Counted from the first letter of the stretch, positions 24,019 through 36,231 are shown. The stretch: DNA of 64,000 nucleotides from Bimuria novae-zelandiae CBS 107.79 (GCA_010015655.1 ML976657.1:918264-982263); one strand, 5' to 3'. Made by a program: numbers and translations. Notes: generated by a model not told the origin, from the letters alone.

Positions 24019-25483
24019 TATAATCCTAGTACCTTTATAATACTTTATAATATACTTACTTTATACTAATTAATAATTATAGTAGTAAACTATTCTTTAC
24101 TTTTTATTATTCTTATGCTTATATCCTAATGTTTATATCTTATAATAAAGCTAGACTGCATAATAGCTACTATAAAGCTCTTAGTAAGGAACTAATTTAT
24201 AAATTATAACTTATTCCTACCTTAGTACGCGTAGCTTAAATACCACGTAAAGACTTAAAGAATATAAATTTATATTAACTCTAAGGCTCTTAAGTAAATA
24301 AATATACATGACTAGACTCTAGAGCTACTAGACCTAAATACTAAAAGTTAGCCTTATATATAATAGTTTAAGTGCTATAAGCTAAAGTCTATTATTTATA
24401 ATTAGCTTATAATAAAGTTTTAGGCACTCTAGAACTAGGTTTATACTATAATTAATTTATAAAAGCTAAAGCTTATAATACTATTATTAAGTAATTAGAA
24501 AACGCTATAGGCGCAAATTAAAGAATTTAAAAATAATCTCTATTTAAGCGATAATAATTAGAAGGAGCAGGTATAATATATATAAAAAAGGTTATCCTAC
24601 GTCCGTAGAGCAATAGAATGATAGATATAACTAAATAGCTATTTAAATAGAATCACACACACGCTAACACTATACTCCTAAATATTTTAAAAATAATATG
24701 TATACTACTAATAAAGGATTTCCTACGCTTAGTATTATAATATAATTTTAAGTAGGCTTAAAAAGAGCTTAGTAGCCTATTATAACTAAATATAGTAATA
24801 ACTTTATTTTTAAAAAGAAATGTTCCCTAGCTCGCGTAGCTTAGCTAAATAACTAAGTATATAGATATATACGCTACGCTTAATTGGTGCACTTTTAATA
24901 TAAGCTATAAGTATCTATATAAAGTAAATAGCTAGTATTAATAAAAGCTTATAAAGTATAACTACCTTTAGAACGCGCTTTAGGAAGAAGCTTTTTATAA
25001 GCTCTATAATAAGCTTATAAGTAAGAAAATTAGTAAAATTAAAAGCTAATTTTAAAAAGATTAGTAAAAGGTATTATTAACTAAGCTTAAGTATAAAGAA
25101 TAAGTAGTAGACTTTTCTCTAGTTTTTTTAAGAAATATTAAAGCATAGTTTATAATAAGCCTATAAATAAATAAGCCTTTACTAGCCAGGTGCTATAATC
25201 CTATAGCTACCTATTTTTATTTATTTATATACGCAGGTACTCGCGCGGATCGCGTTATAAGTACATAATTACCTTTAAATATTTATTAAGGCTTTATAGT
25301 AGAAGTACGCTACTTCTATTTCTCTACCTTTCTTTATAGAACTCTATATAAACTAGCTACCTGGACTAATTACCTAATTAGCTAGAAATCTAAGCTAGAC
25401 GCGTTATAATCTCTACGCGTAAGTTTACTACCTTTTATACTTTAAATTACTATTTAGCTTATTCTACTACGCTTTATAAGCTA

Positions 25484-25688
25484 GAAGATATATTATAAAA
25501 GGCTTACTAGCTCCTTACTAGAGCTTACTACGCTAGCTAATTAAGCTAAGTAGCTAAGTAGCTAAGTAGCTAAGTAGCTAAGCACGCGATCCTCCTAAAC
25601 CTATAAATAGCTAGGCATCTTAGTAGAACTTTCTCTCCTTAATAGGCTTTATTTATGAGCTTCCTGATCGTTGTGACTATACGTCACA
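25484..25688 (+). repeat. LTR-like direct repeat B
   Basis: Direct-orientation partner of 23815-24018. It contains a run of AGCTAAGT units (25545-25583) that is shorter in the other copy. Its last 40 bp (GATCGTTGTGACTATACGTC and following) keep TG and CA dinucleotides, unlike copy A, so it is probably less affected by RIP. Confidence 0.5.
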
Positions 25689-26500
25689 AATAGTCTAGAA
25701 CTTACTATAATCGCGCCTAAGTAAGAATAAAAAGATATTAATAGCGCGCTAGAAGTAAGACTTAGGCTAGAATTAAAATATTAGTATAGGTTTAAGAAGC
25801 CTACGTAATAGGACTAAGTACTTACTTATAAATAATTATTTACATTCGCTTCTGTGCAAGCCTTATACACTAATCTAGAAAAGCTTAACTATATATAGTA
25901 GGCACCTCGCTATAGTAACTCTTATTTATCTATTAACGTACTATTGTTAATGGTATGTCTAGGCTGTCAGGTTACCTGGGAGGTTACCGTGACACTATAT
26001 AATCCTAATTCGGTAATTTAGTTATTGTAAATACTTAATTACCTAGTAACACTAGAATAGTCTAATTAATTAGTAAATTTAATAGGTTTAATATATAATA
26101 CGCCGCGGAACCTCTAGAATATCTATATTACTTAGTAGGCCTTATTATAGTTAAAAAACCTATCGCGATATACCCGTGTATAACTATTAAAAGTAGGTAA
26201 AGCTATTACGATAGCTAATACTCGCGTAGCTACGTAAGAGGTAATAATATTATAATTAAACTATTAACTATTAAATCTAAGTTCTACACGAAAGAGAACG
26301 CGTATATAAGTTAATTAAAATAAAAAGTTTATAGATATTTAAGCTATTAAGGCTATAATTAATTAAGCTACTATTTAGAGAGTTTCTATACTACTATTAA
26401 CTATATTAAATACTACCTTAGCTATTAATAAGGTAGCTATAATACTAAGCTTCGCAGATATATGTATATAGTTTTAAATTTAACATAGCGTTAATCGATT

Positions 26501-26831
26501 ATCCCGGCTTTTGTGTGGGTGATTGGTCTGGTGTGGCTAATCAACATTTAGGGGTGATCAATATTTAGGTACGTCGGTTTACTATTAAGCCTTAATGTAA
26601 TAATGCATTTAGCACTAGTTGTGTCAGTACAAGGTCGGGGAAGATAGCTCTATTTAGCATTGTCTAGTCCTGTGTGTTACCCCAGGATAAGTAATACAGC
26701 GTCTGACTTACACCTACTTTGTACCACGTACAGTGATGTCTGCTCATTCTCTATATAGTCTCGGTACAAGAGCCCACAGTGCGTCCCAATTGCTATTAAT
26801 GTCGCCCAATGAACCCAGCATCACGGCACTT
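26501..26831. other. Transition zone 3' of the AP-1 beta gene
   Basis: GC content returns to normal. No gene is seen. It holds the right-hand copy of the TGTTACCC-type 25-mer (26675-26699) and the presumed 3' UTR of the adaptin gene. Confidence 0.35.
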
Positions 26832-29410
26832 CTAAAACAAGTCCAATAGCTGTTGGTTGCTCTTGGGTGCAGCCTGCCCACCCGTCTGCTGTTGTGGCGG
26901 CGGAGGCTGATTGCTCCCAGACAAGTCCATGCTCGCAAAGCCGTTCATAATGTCGTCATTGGACATTGTGGTGGGATTGGCCGGAGGGCCACCACCGTCT
27001 CCGAACAATCCTAGAAGATCGTCCATCGTAGATGCGGGCGCTGCATTTCCTGTAGCAGGTGAAGCTACACGCTGCGGTGTACCTGCCAGACCCTCTAACC
27101 CTGAAGCGCCAGAGTCTGGCTGCTTTTGTAATGATGCGGGTACGGAGCCGTCGAAATCGATATCAAGCAGGTTCTCAATGTTCGATTGAGGTGGCACCTG
27201 GCCTCCAGATGCTGCTGCAACGGCGTCTGCAGCAATAGGATTTTCCCGCGCATTCTCTTGCTGTTCCCTATCAAATATATTAGTATGGAAAACAGTAGAG
27301 AAGTCTCAAATACGCACTCGATGGCGGCTCTTTGCATAGCTTCTGCGCCGAACCTGCCTTGACCAAGGAAAGCCTCCGGCGGCTTGTGATATACCGAGGC
27401 TAAGGTCGAGAGCTCTGCAAGAAGCTGCTCTAATAGCTGAGGAGGCATGGACTTGATGGTAGAGGTGATTGCGGGCTTGTCAGAAAGAACAATGTTCTGC
27501 GAGCTATTAGCAGGTGATCGACGGCCAAAGCACGCAGGTCTTTACCTTGGCAATTTGAGGGTCGCTGGACAACAGTCGCCAGTAGACGTATGCTCGATCG
27601 CGGATGTCAGGGTTATCGTTTTCTGCTGTGGCGGCTTGTAGAACTTTCTGCACTAGACCTTGAGATTGATCCGGCTTCTTCAAAAATAGTTTAACAACCG
27701 CAGTGAGAATTTGAAGTTGTACCTGTGGTGATTAGCTAGAACTTCCGTACTACATTGACTAACATACCTGGGTGAACTCTTCCGCGAATGTGTCCACGAA
27801 TCCCGTGAGAATCTCGCCAGCGTTGTTGATCTTCTCCGCATATTCACCCACTATCCATATCAGGGAGGCTCGGGCGTTCGGCTCGTCCAGTTCATCGATA
27901 CATTGACAGAGCGTTGGTATTATGCCCTCGTAACCTGGATATTTCCGGAAAATGTCTTTAATCACGACGACCGCTTCTTGAACGACGTAGTTGACTTTGG
28001 TATTGATCAAGTCCAGGAGAGTGTTTACGCATTTCTCGCTCGCGCTTTCGATCTTGATGGCCACTTGACCGATAGCTTTGACTGCTCGTCGAACGAAGTC
28101 CATGTCGACTTCCATGGCATACTCCTTCAATTCCGCGAGCAACTGGTCCACGTTCTTATCGTTGGCTATCCGTACCATGATGTCGAGTTTCTGCAATTTC
28201 AGGTAGGGCGGATCGTTGTACTTGCAGAAGAAGACGCGCATCTCTTTGCTCAAAATGTCGGGTTGTTTCTGCAGGATGAGGTCGATGTTTCTCAGCGCAA
28301 CATACTGCACCTCGGGTGCAGACGAAATGAGCGTGACTATGTTGAGTTAGTTACTAATATATCATAGACATTTTGAACATGCATACCCAGTGGTGGTGCC
28401 ATCTTCTTGGTGTACGACTTGGTGAGCTCCGGCGAGATGTGTCTCATGTGCAAGAAAACGACTTTTACTGCAGCAAGCACCACGCTGGGGTTGACGTGCT
28501 GGAACTGAGGTGATACCCTTTCGCATATGTGCTCCGCCTCTTTGACGTCTTGCGCCTTGTAGTCCGCAAGGGTGGTCAGAATTGTGACGCGACCCCATTC
28601 CGTGCATTCGTTGAGTGCCATCAACATCTTCTTCAGTGTAGTGGCGGTGATTCTAAACGCTTTCGTCTCGGGGCTCGTTTCCTGAATCTCCACCAACGCT
28701 GTTACCGAGTTCGCAACTACCATGGGGTTAGGATCGCCGACCATCTCTTGCAGTTGTTCGATAAAGCCGTTCTCTATGCACATTGAGGGGTTCAAATCGT
28801 ATAGCTTTGCGACGCAGAGGGCTGCCGTTTTGCGGACGTAGGGTGATTCGTCTCGTAGGGTTTTTCGCAATGGTTCCTCCATGTAGTCGACCATCTTGTC
28901 CACCCTGATGCAGCCCATTGTTCGTATAGCGAGCGCGCGAACAAGCGGGTTTGGATCTTCCGAGTCTTGGACAAACGTGTTTACGGCAAGGATACAGAGG
29001 TCGGGATGTGATTTGGCATAATTCCTAACACGTAAGCATAGGAAACATGGAAGGCACATTCAGTCCCTACATGAGGTATAAATACACCAGCTTCTTCTGG
29101 TCGAGATCTGCGGTCGCGATGTTCTTCAGGACATCAGGAAACAGCGCAGACACGTCTTTGCCCAGCGTCATGGACATGATAGTCTTCTGGATAGCTTCTT
29201 TCCTATTATAGACTCAGTAACTGTAGCGAACGGCTGGAACAGAGGCGCGCAAACCGTTCGTATGCATATTGAGACCTGGAGGTAACAGTCAGCGTGAATG
29301 CGCTGGAGCAAACAATCCCACAGGCATTCTTACACCAAGCCCGCTCTCAACTCAAATGTCTCTCCCTTCCTCGGCACTGCAAAAGCGCCTTTTATCCTGT
29401 TGACTGCCAT
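26832..29410 (-). CDS. apl2: AP-1 adaptor complex beta subunit (beta-adaptin)
   Basis: Eight exons (29410-29334, 29275-29255, 29202-29071, 29024-28387, 28336-27768, 27722-27546, 27496-27318, 27267-26832) give 742 aa; introns are 45-58 nt and all phases agree. It starts [20 protein letters not shown]. Residues to about 590 form the armadillo-like adaptin trunk with [17 protein letters not shown] and [15 protein letters not shown]. The C-terminal hinge is Pro/Gln-rich with clathrin-box-like LLDID near residue 631 and LLDLF at the end; there is no appendage (ear) domain, as usual for fungal AP-1 beta. The protein recruits clathrin for trans-Golgi/endosome sorting. AP-2 beta is the main alternative. 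Confidence 0.93.
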
Positions 29411-29737
29411 TGCTCCTTGTCACAGACGCAAGCCACGACCACGGCCGGGCCCCTCACACGCAGTTCTAGCTCGATATTTGGCGGGGTTGCTCGCGGGTCA
29501 GTCCGAACAAGGGTGCCTCAATTACGTGTGGTATTTCGTTGGTTCGGGGAGGTGGGAGGGTATGGAAGAGGTGCTGCGCTGGAGATTGAATTATCGAGGC
29601 TCGAATCGGTGCGCCAGCAGCTCCGTCGAAGGCGACTGCCACATTGACGATGGCGGAGGGTCCGTGCACCACCTCCAACCTCAGGACCCTTTACGAGTTC
29701 CTGCCTACTCAGAGAAAACAAACACGAAAAGGACACC

Positions 29738-30016
29738 ATGGTGAGTTGCTGCTTGTTTACCGGACATAGATAAACACAGACTAAAATCCTACAGCCGTCC
29801 AATCTTCCTAACCTGCGGCGTCTGTTCGTGGAAGCTCGCACAGAGGCCGAGGAAAGTGCGTACTCCAGGAACGCGGTACGTATGTTCTAACGTTGGAATT
29901 GAATTGCTCTGATGAATATTTTCCAGTTTTACAATCTGGTCATATTCATGTCGTCAGTCGCTGCGTTTGGCCTGATAGCCCAGCGCATGTCATCAGGCCA
30001 AGCAATTGGATCGTGA
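29738..30016 (+). CDS. 57-aa single-pass membrane protein, unknown
   Basis: Three exons (29738-29740, 29795-29875, 29927-30016) give 57 aa. The first exon is just the ATG, followed directly by GTGAGT; introns are 54 and 51 nt with TACAG and TCCAG acceptors, all phase 0. The N-terminal half, PSNLPNLRRLFVEARTEAEE, is amphipathic; residues about 29-48 are a hydrophobic helix (FYNLVIFMSSVAAFGLIAQ), and the tail is short. Size and layout resemble tail-anchored or small mitochondrial inner-membrane subunits, but no family was recognised. It is divergent to the adaptin gene with 327 bp between start codons. Confidence 0.65.
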
Positions 30017-30398
30017 AAGCGTTCTACAACTATACTTTCTGACCCAATCTTTGTTTCATCGGGCAGATGACGACAGAGGCTACGGCGGTTCAAAGAGCAT
30101 ATCTCTAAATAAGGCTGAACGCTGCTTCACATGGTGACATGTTTGCGACTGAGAGTGGATGATTCCGCGAGACAAGGGCCAGGCAATACCATGGACCCGT
30201 GTATGGTCAGAGTTCCACCAACACCTATTATGATTGCATTGTGGGTATCTATATGAACTTTTCAGGGCTCCAAAGATGCCCGTGCAAACAAAAACACTCC
30301 GAGACTCGGTGAACCCGGGACTATCGACACGCCGGATGCTCCACTCTGTTTTGACCCACGATAGGCTTCACACAAGCAACAATGCTCTAACTCCTGTT
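30017..30398. other. Convergent 3' intergenic region
   Basis: 382 bp between the stops of the small membrane protein and the HIRIP3-like gene. No gene or structured element is seen. Confidence 0.4.
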
Positions 30399-31780
30399 CT
30401 AATCCGAATCTTCACCATCTTCTTCGTCGTCCTTTCCCGTTCCGCTGTCGTCAGAGCCTGAGTCTCCTTGCACTTCATCGTCGTCATCGTCGTCGTCATC
30501 TGTGCCCTGGTCTTTCTCATCCCCAGCTTTATCCTCAATGTCCTCGTCGCTAAGGTCCGGAAAGACGGTTGGTTTCACGGGACGGGACGCGGCTGCTCGG
30601 CGTGGACGCCCGGTGCTAGAGGTTTCCCCCCAAGCCGCGGCACCTGCCTTGATATCTTCCAAATCTTTGGCAAACTCTCGCTGCTCTTTGATCTTAGCAG
30701 CCTTCTCAACAGAATATTTGCCATCCATGCCCGCGTCTTTCAGCATGCCCTTCAGATGTCGAATCTTCTCCTTGGGCGTCTCGCAATCTTTGAGCTCTTT
30801 GCCCCAGACTTTTCGGATTCCGCATTTGACAAGCCAGCCTTGGAGCCGTTTGATCTCTGCTTGGTCCGGATCATCCTCAGCCTTTGCCTTTGCGGCCTTT
30901 GGTTTGGCCTTCGCGCCTTTGGCTGCTTTCCCAGGCTTTTCGGCAGCAATTTTGGACATTCTCCGGTTCTTAGCCGGAGGAGAGTCGTCAATGACGTCCG
31001 ACATTTCACTTTCCGAACCGACATTCTGGCCAGCGGGAGGCGGTGTTGCGGGGCGCTCCGGCTCCTTCACTGAGGGTGCATCTTCTGCTTCCTCTTCGCT
31101 CACCGCGTCCTTGTCTTTCGCTTCTGACATTGCTTTCCGAGGTGTGTCCTCTTCATCTGAATCCTCTTCCACCACCTGCTTCTGTCGGCGTACAAGTTGC
31201 TTTTTTGGCGGCTCGCTCTCTGCTTCGGACGGCTCGGCGTCCTCTACGAGTGAGTCGGCGAGCGATTCTTCGTCAGAAGATGCAGTCTTCCTTTGCTTCT
31301 TGGGTTTCTTCGCAGGCACTGCGGCTTTCCTCTTAGTCCCTCGCGGTGCGCTGTCGTTCACCGCCTTGGCTCTCTTTCTGGGTTCAGGTTTCGCTTTTGG
31401 TTTCGCCTTGGTGGTGTTCTTCTTCGGGCTAGGAGCCGGAGTAGGTTCGTCGCCGCAATACCGGTCCTAGCACACTTGTCAGCCCCGATTTGGTCCTGTA
31501 CAATTGTGCTAGGCGAGCTGCAAGCGTAGAACTGCGCCCTAGAGTTCCAACACTGGCGATTACGTACCACTGCCTCCTTGATGAGTCTCTTGCTGTTGTC
31601 CTTCCAATCGGCTTTCTTCAAGAAGCCAGCAGACACGCCCAGCTTCTGCTCTGCCCCAATTCGAACGCCATTGACGGTGAGGGCATCCTCATCACCCGCC
31701 TTGTAGAGCGAGATTACGACATCGCGAATCGCGTCTGAGACGGCTGTAACGGACGGCATATCTGTCTCGGAGTCTGACAT
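30399..31780 (-). CDS. HIRIP3-like histone chaperone
   Basis: Two exons (31780-31568 and 31466-30399; 101-nt intron, phase 0) give 426 aa. Residues about 10-71 form a DEK-C-like domain (AIRDVVISLYKAGDEDALTV to NSKRLIKEAV). A long basic/acidic disordered middle follows. Residues about 255-340 resemble the conserved HIRIP3 C-terminal region: EIKRLQGWLVKCGIRKVW, HLKGMLKDAGMDGKYSVEKA and KDLEDIKAGAAAWG. The tail is an Asp run typical of histone chaperones. HIRIP3 binds H2A-H2B and the HIRA complex, so a nuclear role in nucleosome assembly is likely. The intron is the longest of the well-supported ones in this window. Confidence 0.75.
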
Positions 31781-32724
31781 GGTGCGCGGCTGAATGCGTT
31801 GCGCGCGGCGCGTTGAGGCGTGTGGTGGGCCCGAGCCACTATATCACAGATGATGAGTTCTCAATGCTTGACTCTTGCGCGCGGCAGTAGCCCACTGTGC
31901 GAAATATGCCCCTTTCAGCGCGAGAGCATAGAGATGGTTGGTTGAGCGCGTCGAGAACGCGCCTGACCGTGGTCGTGCCGAGAAGGTTTAGCCTGGGCTC
32001 ACTCGAATTGCTAGCTCGTAACGCTTGTCCACGTGAAGAGGCGGGGCATGCATATGTAGATCAATGGCCGCATACATGAAAAGAAACAGGCACAGGCGGA
32101 CGCACAATCCGTGCAGCCTTCGGCCGTGTGCTCCTTCACACAGACATTGAAACTCTGCTGGCACTGAATCCTGCTGTCTTTCTGTGATGTGGCTCGATCG
32201 CTGATGGTGCCCCGTGCTCCCCCACACCCGCGGCGGCTACGTCACAGCCCTCCATGAAGCTCATCCTGCAATTCGGGGCTGCGCGTCTCCAGTTCTGGCC
32301 ACAAGCGCAAGCTGCTCTCACCTGCTTCCGCGACAATCTCAGCACTGTGTGCCCATCCTAGCCTCCGTGTGGCCCATTCCGCTGCCCCTCTCTAGCTCCC
32401 ACAACCTTGGCTCACTGAGAGTTTCCATATCCGCTACCGCCCAGCTTGTGCGCCTCTACATCCCGGTGGGTCTTTGCAGAAAATCATTCTGTCGTCACTC
32501 AAGCCGCACGAGCGAATTTCTTGCAACGGTGCCGCTTGATTCGCCCGTCCCACCGCTTAACGTGGCCTGTCTGGTTTCTGGTAGGTTCTTGGGTGCCAAA
32601 CCCCCAACACGCCCATTACTTACCCAACAGCCGCCCAACCAACCGCCGCACTTTCAGCAGCAGCAGCAGCATACACAGCAGCTGTTCTTCATTCCTACAC
32701 CAAAGCTCCTAGCAGCACGCCAGC
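31781..32724. promoter_or_regulatory. Divergent promoter region, HIRIP3-like gene and TPS1
   Basis: 944 bp between two divergent starts. The TPS1-proximal part is C/T- and CA-rich with a CAGCAG tract at about 32660-32690, probably 5' UTR. One CCCCT (stress-response-element core in reverse) occurs near 32385; a single copy is weak evidence for stress control. No ORF is supported. Confidence 0.35.
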
Positions 32725-34463
32725 ATGGTCCCTCCACCACCGCCGACGAAGCTGGTGCGGCGCCACACGAGCGAGGGGCGTCTGCTCCTCGTCTCGAATC
32801 GGCTTCCCATCACTATCAAGCGCTCAGATGAGGGCAAGTTCGACTTCTCCATGTCTTCGGGTGGCCTGGTCAGTGGACTCAGTGGCCTTTCAAAATCCAC
32901 CACATTCCAGTGGTACGGCTGGCCTGGAATAGAGATCCCCGAGAATGAAATTTCCGACCTGACGAAGCAACTCAAAGACGAGTACAACGCACACCCAGTG
33001 ATGCTCGACGACGAACTTGCAGACCGCCACTACAACGGCTTCTCAAGTAAGTGCAAGGCTTGGCATGTGCGATGCGACCCAGCGCTGACCCTACAGATTC
33101 CATCCTCTGGCCTCTTTTCCACTACCACCCCGGAGAGATCACTTTCGACGAGTCCGCATGGAACGCATATAGTGAAGCCAACCGCCTATTCGCCAAAGCC
33201 GTCGCGAAGGACGTGCAGGATAACGACATGGTCTGGGTGCACGACTACCATCTGATGCTCCTGCCTGCGATGCTGCGCGAGGAACTCGGCAACACAAGGA
33301 AGAATGTGAAGGTGGGCTTCTTCCTACACACGCCGTTCCCTAGCTCCGAGATCTACCGTATCCTTCCTGTACGAAACGAGATCCTCGAAGGTGTCCTCCA
33401 ATGCGATCTTATCGGCTTCCACACCTACGACTACGCGCGCCACTTCCTGAGCAGCTGCTCACGTATACTGTAAGTCTCTGATGGTATCAATTCCTATCCT
33501 TGGTGCTAACGACTTACCAGGGGCCTTGCGACAACACCGAACGGCGTAGATTACCAGGGCAAACTGATCACGGTCGGCGCCTTCCCTATCGGTATCGACC
33601 CCGAGAAGTTTGACGAGGGTCTCAAGAGGCCCAAGGTCCAGGAGCGTATTGAAATCCTCAAGAAGAAGTTTGAAGGCGTGAAACTCATCGTGGGAGTCGA
33701 CCGCTTGGACTACATCAAGGGAGTGCCTCAGAAGCTCCACGCACTCGAGGTCTTCCTGACGGAGCATCCCGAGTGGATAGGCAAGGTTGTTCTGGTCCAA
33801 GTCGCTGTTCCCAGCCGACAAGATGTCGAGGAATACCAGAATCTTCGCGCTGTCGTCAACGAACTTGTCGGCCGCATCAACGGCAAGTTCGGCACTGTCG
33901 AATTCATGCCCATCCACTTCATGCACAAGTCGGTCTCCTTCGAAGAGCTCGTTGCGCTCTACTCGGTCTCTGATGCTTGCCTTGTCTCATCCACGCGCGA
34001 CGGCATGAACCTTGTGTCATACGAATACATTGCGACCCAAGAGGAGCGTCACGGTGTGATGATTCTCTCAGAGTTTACTGGTGCTGCGCAGAGCTTGAAC
34101 GGTAGCTTGATTGTCAATCCCTGGAACACCGAAGAGCTGGCCGATTCCATCCACGATGCGGTCACCATGGGTGACGAGCAGCGGACTCAGAATTACGAGA
34201 AGCTCTCTAGATACGTCCGCAAGTACACAAGGTAAGATTCTGAGTTTATGTCACGTTCATCGCTAACCATATTCAGTGCTTGGTGGGGACAATCTTTCGT
34301 CCAGGAGCTCACCCGGATATCCGAGCAAGGTGACAGGAAAGTGAAGTTCGCACCCCGAGCTGAGGGCGAGGTCGCCTTTCAGCCTAAGTCCATGAATCAG
34401 GACGTCACCGACAAGCAGTCCGCAAGCGATCCCGTAGCGGCCAATGTCCCTTCGTCCCAGTAG
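32725..34463 (+). CDS. tps1: Alpha,alpha-trehalose-phosphate synthase (UDP-forming)
   Basis: Four exons (32725-33046, 33097-33469, 33521-34231, 34277-34463) give 530 aa; introns are 45-51 nt with matching phases. It is a GT20 glycosyltransferase that joins UDP-glucose and glucose-6-phosphate to trehalose-6-phosphate in the cytosol. Visible active-site motifs are SNRLP (24-28), QWYGWPG (62-68), WVHDYHLML (about 154-162), VDRLDYIKG with Arg293 and Lys298, and DGMNLVSYEY (392-401). There is no C-terminal phosphatase domain, as expected for fungal Tps1. The C-terminal 50 residues are disordered. Trehalose supports stress tolerance and controls glycolytic influx in fungi. Confidence 0.97.
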
Positions 34464-36144
34464 AAGATGAGGATCTCGTAGTCAACCCTTCCCAGATCTG
34501 TAGGGTGGCCAAACACCATGAGCACGAGTGGGCGTACATCTTGTCTTCTTTACCTTCTTCCCTACCTTTTGAGCGCATCACTGCATGGCATTGCATGGCA
34601 CTCTGGCGCACGGGACATGCTTGGACAAGCAAATCGATGAGGAATGGAACGCGGAACGGGTGCGGATTTGGGATGTCTTTCCCGGCATCCTGATATGGGA
34701 AGAGCAGAGACGTGGTGCAAACCGAACCGAGTTACATCCTTCAAAACCCTAGATTCCTTACTCTTTGTTCGCGAGAAAACTCGGACTCTTTCACTTTACG
34801 AATAGACGAGCTGCGCGTTTGACAAATGTATACCCATTCATGCGAAACTGTATCTAGACTTGTGCTTCTATTTGCATTTTGGTTCGTACATAGTGTGTAA
34901 TAGCGAATAGAGTAAGGCAGCGGCCTTAAACTAGAGCTTGCGCACTTTTGACCGCACGCTAACTCGATGCGAAGTTGTAGACAATTACGCGCGACAGTGT
35001 AACCGTGTCAACAGACGTGGGCTTTACTATTATCCGCACCTATTGGTGTCATGTTAAATAATTGTCATCGTGATGCGATGGCCCGAGTTAGGCCCGGAGT
35101 ATTTCACGGTGGCATGATCGGTAAATCAGGCGCAAGAATAATTGTGTCAGAAGCGGAACTACGTTGGTGGCAGGATGCGATATATCTTAAGATCCACATT
35201 AGACGAGCTGTCTTACGGTAGTTTATTCGCCGGCTTAGGGGGCTCGACTGTGATGTTCTGGGGCTCGGGAGATCGTGGCGCATAATTGTATCTAGGCGCG
35301 CTTTGAAGTCTGAGTCTCGTGGACAAGGCCTACGCGGCGCTACAAATCGCAGTGCAGAACTCTACAAATTAACAGATGTCGTATTTATACATCCTTTCCT
35401 ATAGAAGCATGTGAAGCGAAATTTTCAGAATGGCTGCAGTTTGGTAGTTTACTTAGAAGCCGCTGCAAATGCGCAGACGCTGGGGGCGAGACGTACCAAT
35501 GCTGCGGAAAAATTATACCTACGAACTTATATACTATGGCATAGGTCTCAGGACCAACCCACGCTACGCTTACACCCATGCTAAGGGGAAATTATATCCA
35601 GGTGACCAAGATCCCACAGACAGCATAGGTCTAAAGGACCGTCTCACGCTGCGCTTACACTGCACTCCTGTCTTCTCCGCGAGGCTCTACAATCGTAGTA
35701 GTATATAAGGTATCTTTGCGCCGACGATTGAGTTTCCTTCCGCCTTCCGCTCTCCGCTGTAGCTAGAATTTTCGTGTCAGTTTACGTGTAAGTGTATATA
35801 TGTGTACAGTGAGGTTATTGTGAGCGCTCTGCAGCTAAAACATACCTCTCCAATAATAACTATTCTAGAAATATATTTTCAAAAATGATTAAGTCACGAA
35901 AGCTATTACATGCTTGAGCACAGCCCTCCTACGATTCTGTAAATAGCAGCCCCGTCTATGCAGTGTACAAAGCGCACTAAGCCACAACCCCTCATGCATC
36001 TCGCCACGTCATAGTCCTACCCCGCATACACATCATCAAACATTCCTCTCCTTCCACCATCCTTCTCTGACACATATTGATAATGAATATATCCATAATA
36101 AATCAAGAATATACCAACGAATACAACTAGTAGTTCGGATCGAC
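34464..36144. other. 1.7 kb interval without a protein gene
   Basis: TPS1 3' region followed by non-coding DNA leading to a tRNA gene. A diverged tandem duplication lies at 35496-35663. No protein frame is supported. Confidence 0.4.
35496..35663 (+). repeat. Diverged tandem duplication, about 83-bp unit
   Basis: Two adjacent copies (about 35496-35576 and 35577-35663) share AATTATA near the start, GCATAGGTCT in the middle and CACGCT.CGCTTACAC near the end. Divergence suggests an old duplication. Confidence 0.55.
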
Positions 36145-36225
36145 GGCACTTTGGCGGAGTGGTTAACGCGCGGGCCTGCTAAGCCCGTTCCTTCGGGAGC
36201 GAGAGTTCGAATCTCTCAGGTGTCG
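36145..36225 (+). tRNA. trnS-GCU: tRNA-Ser (anticodon GCT)
   Basis: The 81-nt sequence folds as a class II tRNA. The acceptor stem GGCACTT pairs with AGGTGTC (G-T pairs allowed). The anticodon stem CGGGC/GCCCG encloses the loop CTGCTAA with anticodon GCT. The long variable arm is TTCC-TTC-GGGA, as in tRNA-Ser. The T arm GAGAG-TTCGAAT-CTCTC is perfect, followed by discriminator G. There is no intron. It reads AGC/AGT serine codons. The D-arm start TGGCGGAGTGG and the T-loop serve as internal Pol III promoter boxes. Confidence 0.96.
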
Positions 36226-36231
36226 CAAGAG

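Larger units (their letters stand above)
21590..26500. mobile_element. RIP-degraded retroelement block
   Basis: Nearly 5 kb of extremely AT-rich DNA in which CpA and TpG are almost absent while CpG motifs such as CGCG persist, and no frame exceeds about 60 codons. It contains a plus-strand Gag-like zinc-knuckle relic near 23702 and two LTR-like direct repeats 1.67 kb apart. Short islands with normal CpA/TpG content (about 21985-22040, 25655-25690 and 25940-26000) suggest several elements or fragments rather than one. Element boundaries cannot be fixed by eye. Confidence 0.7.
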
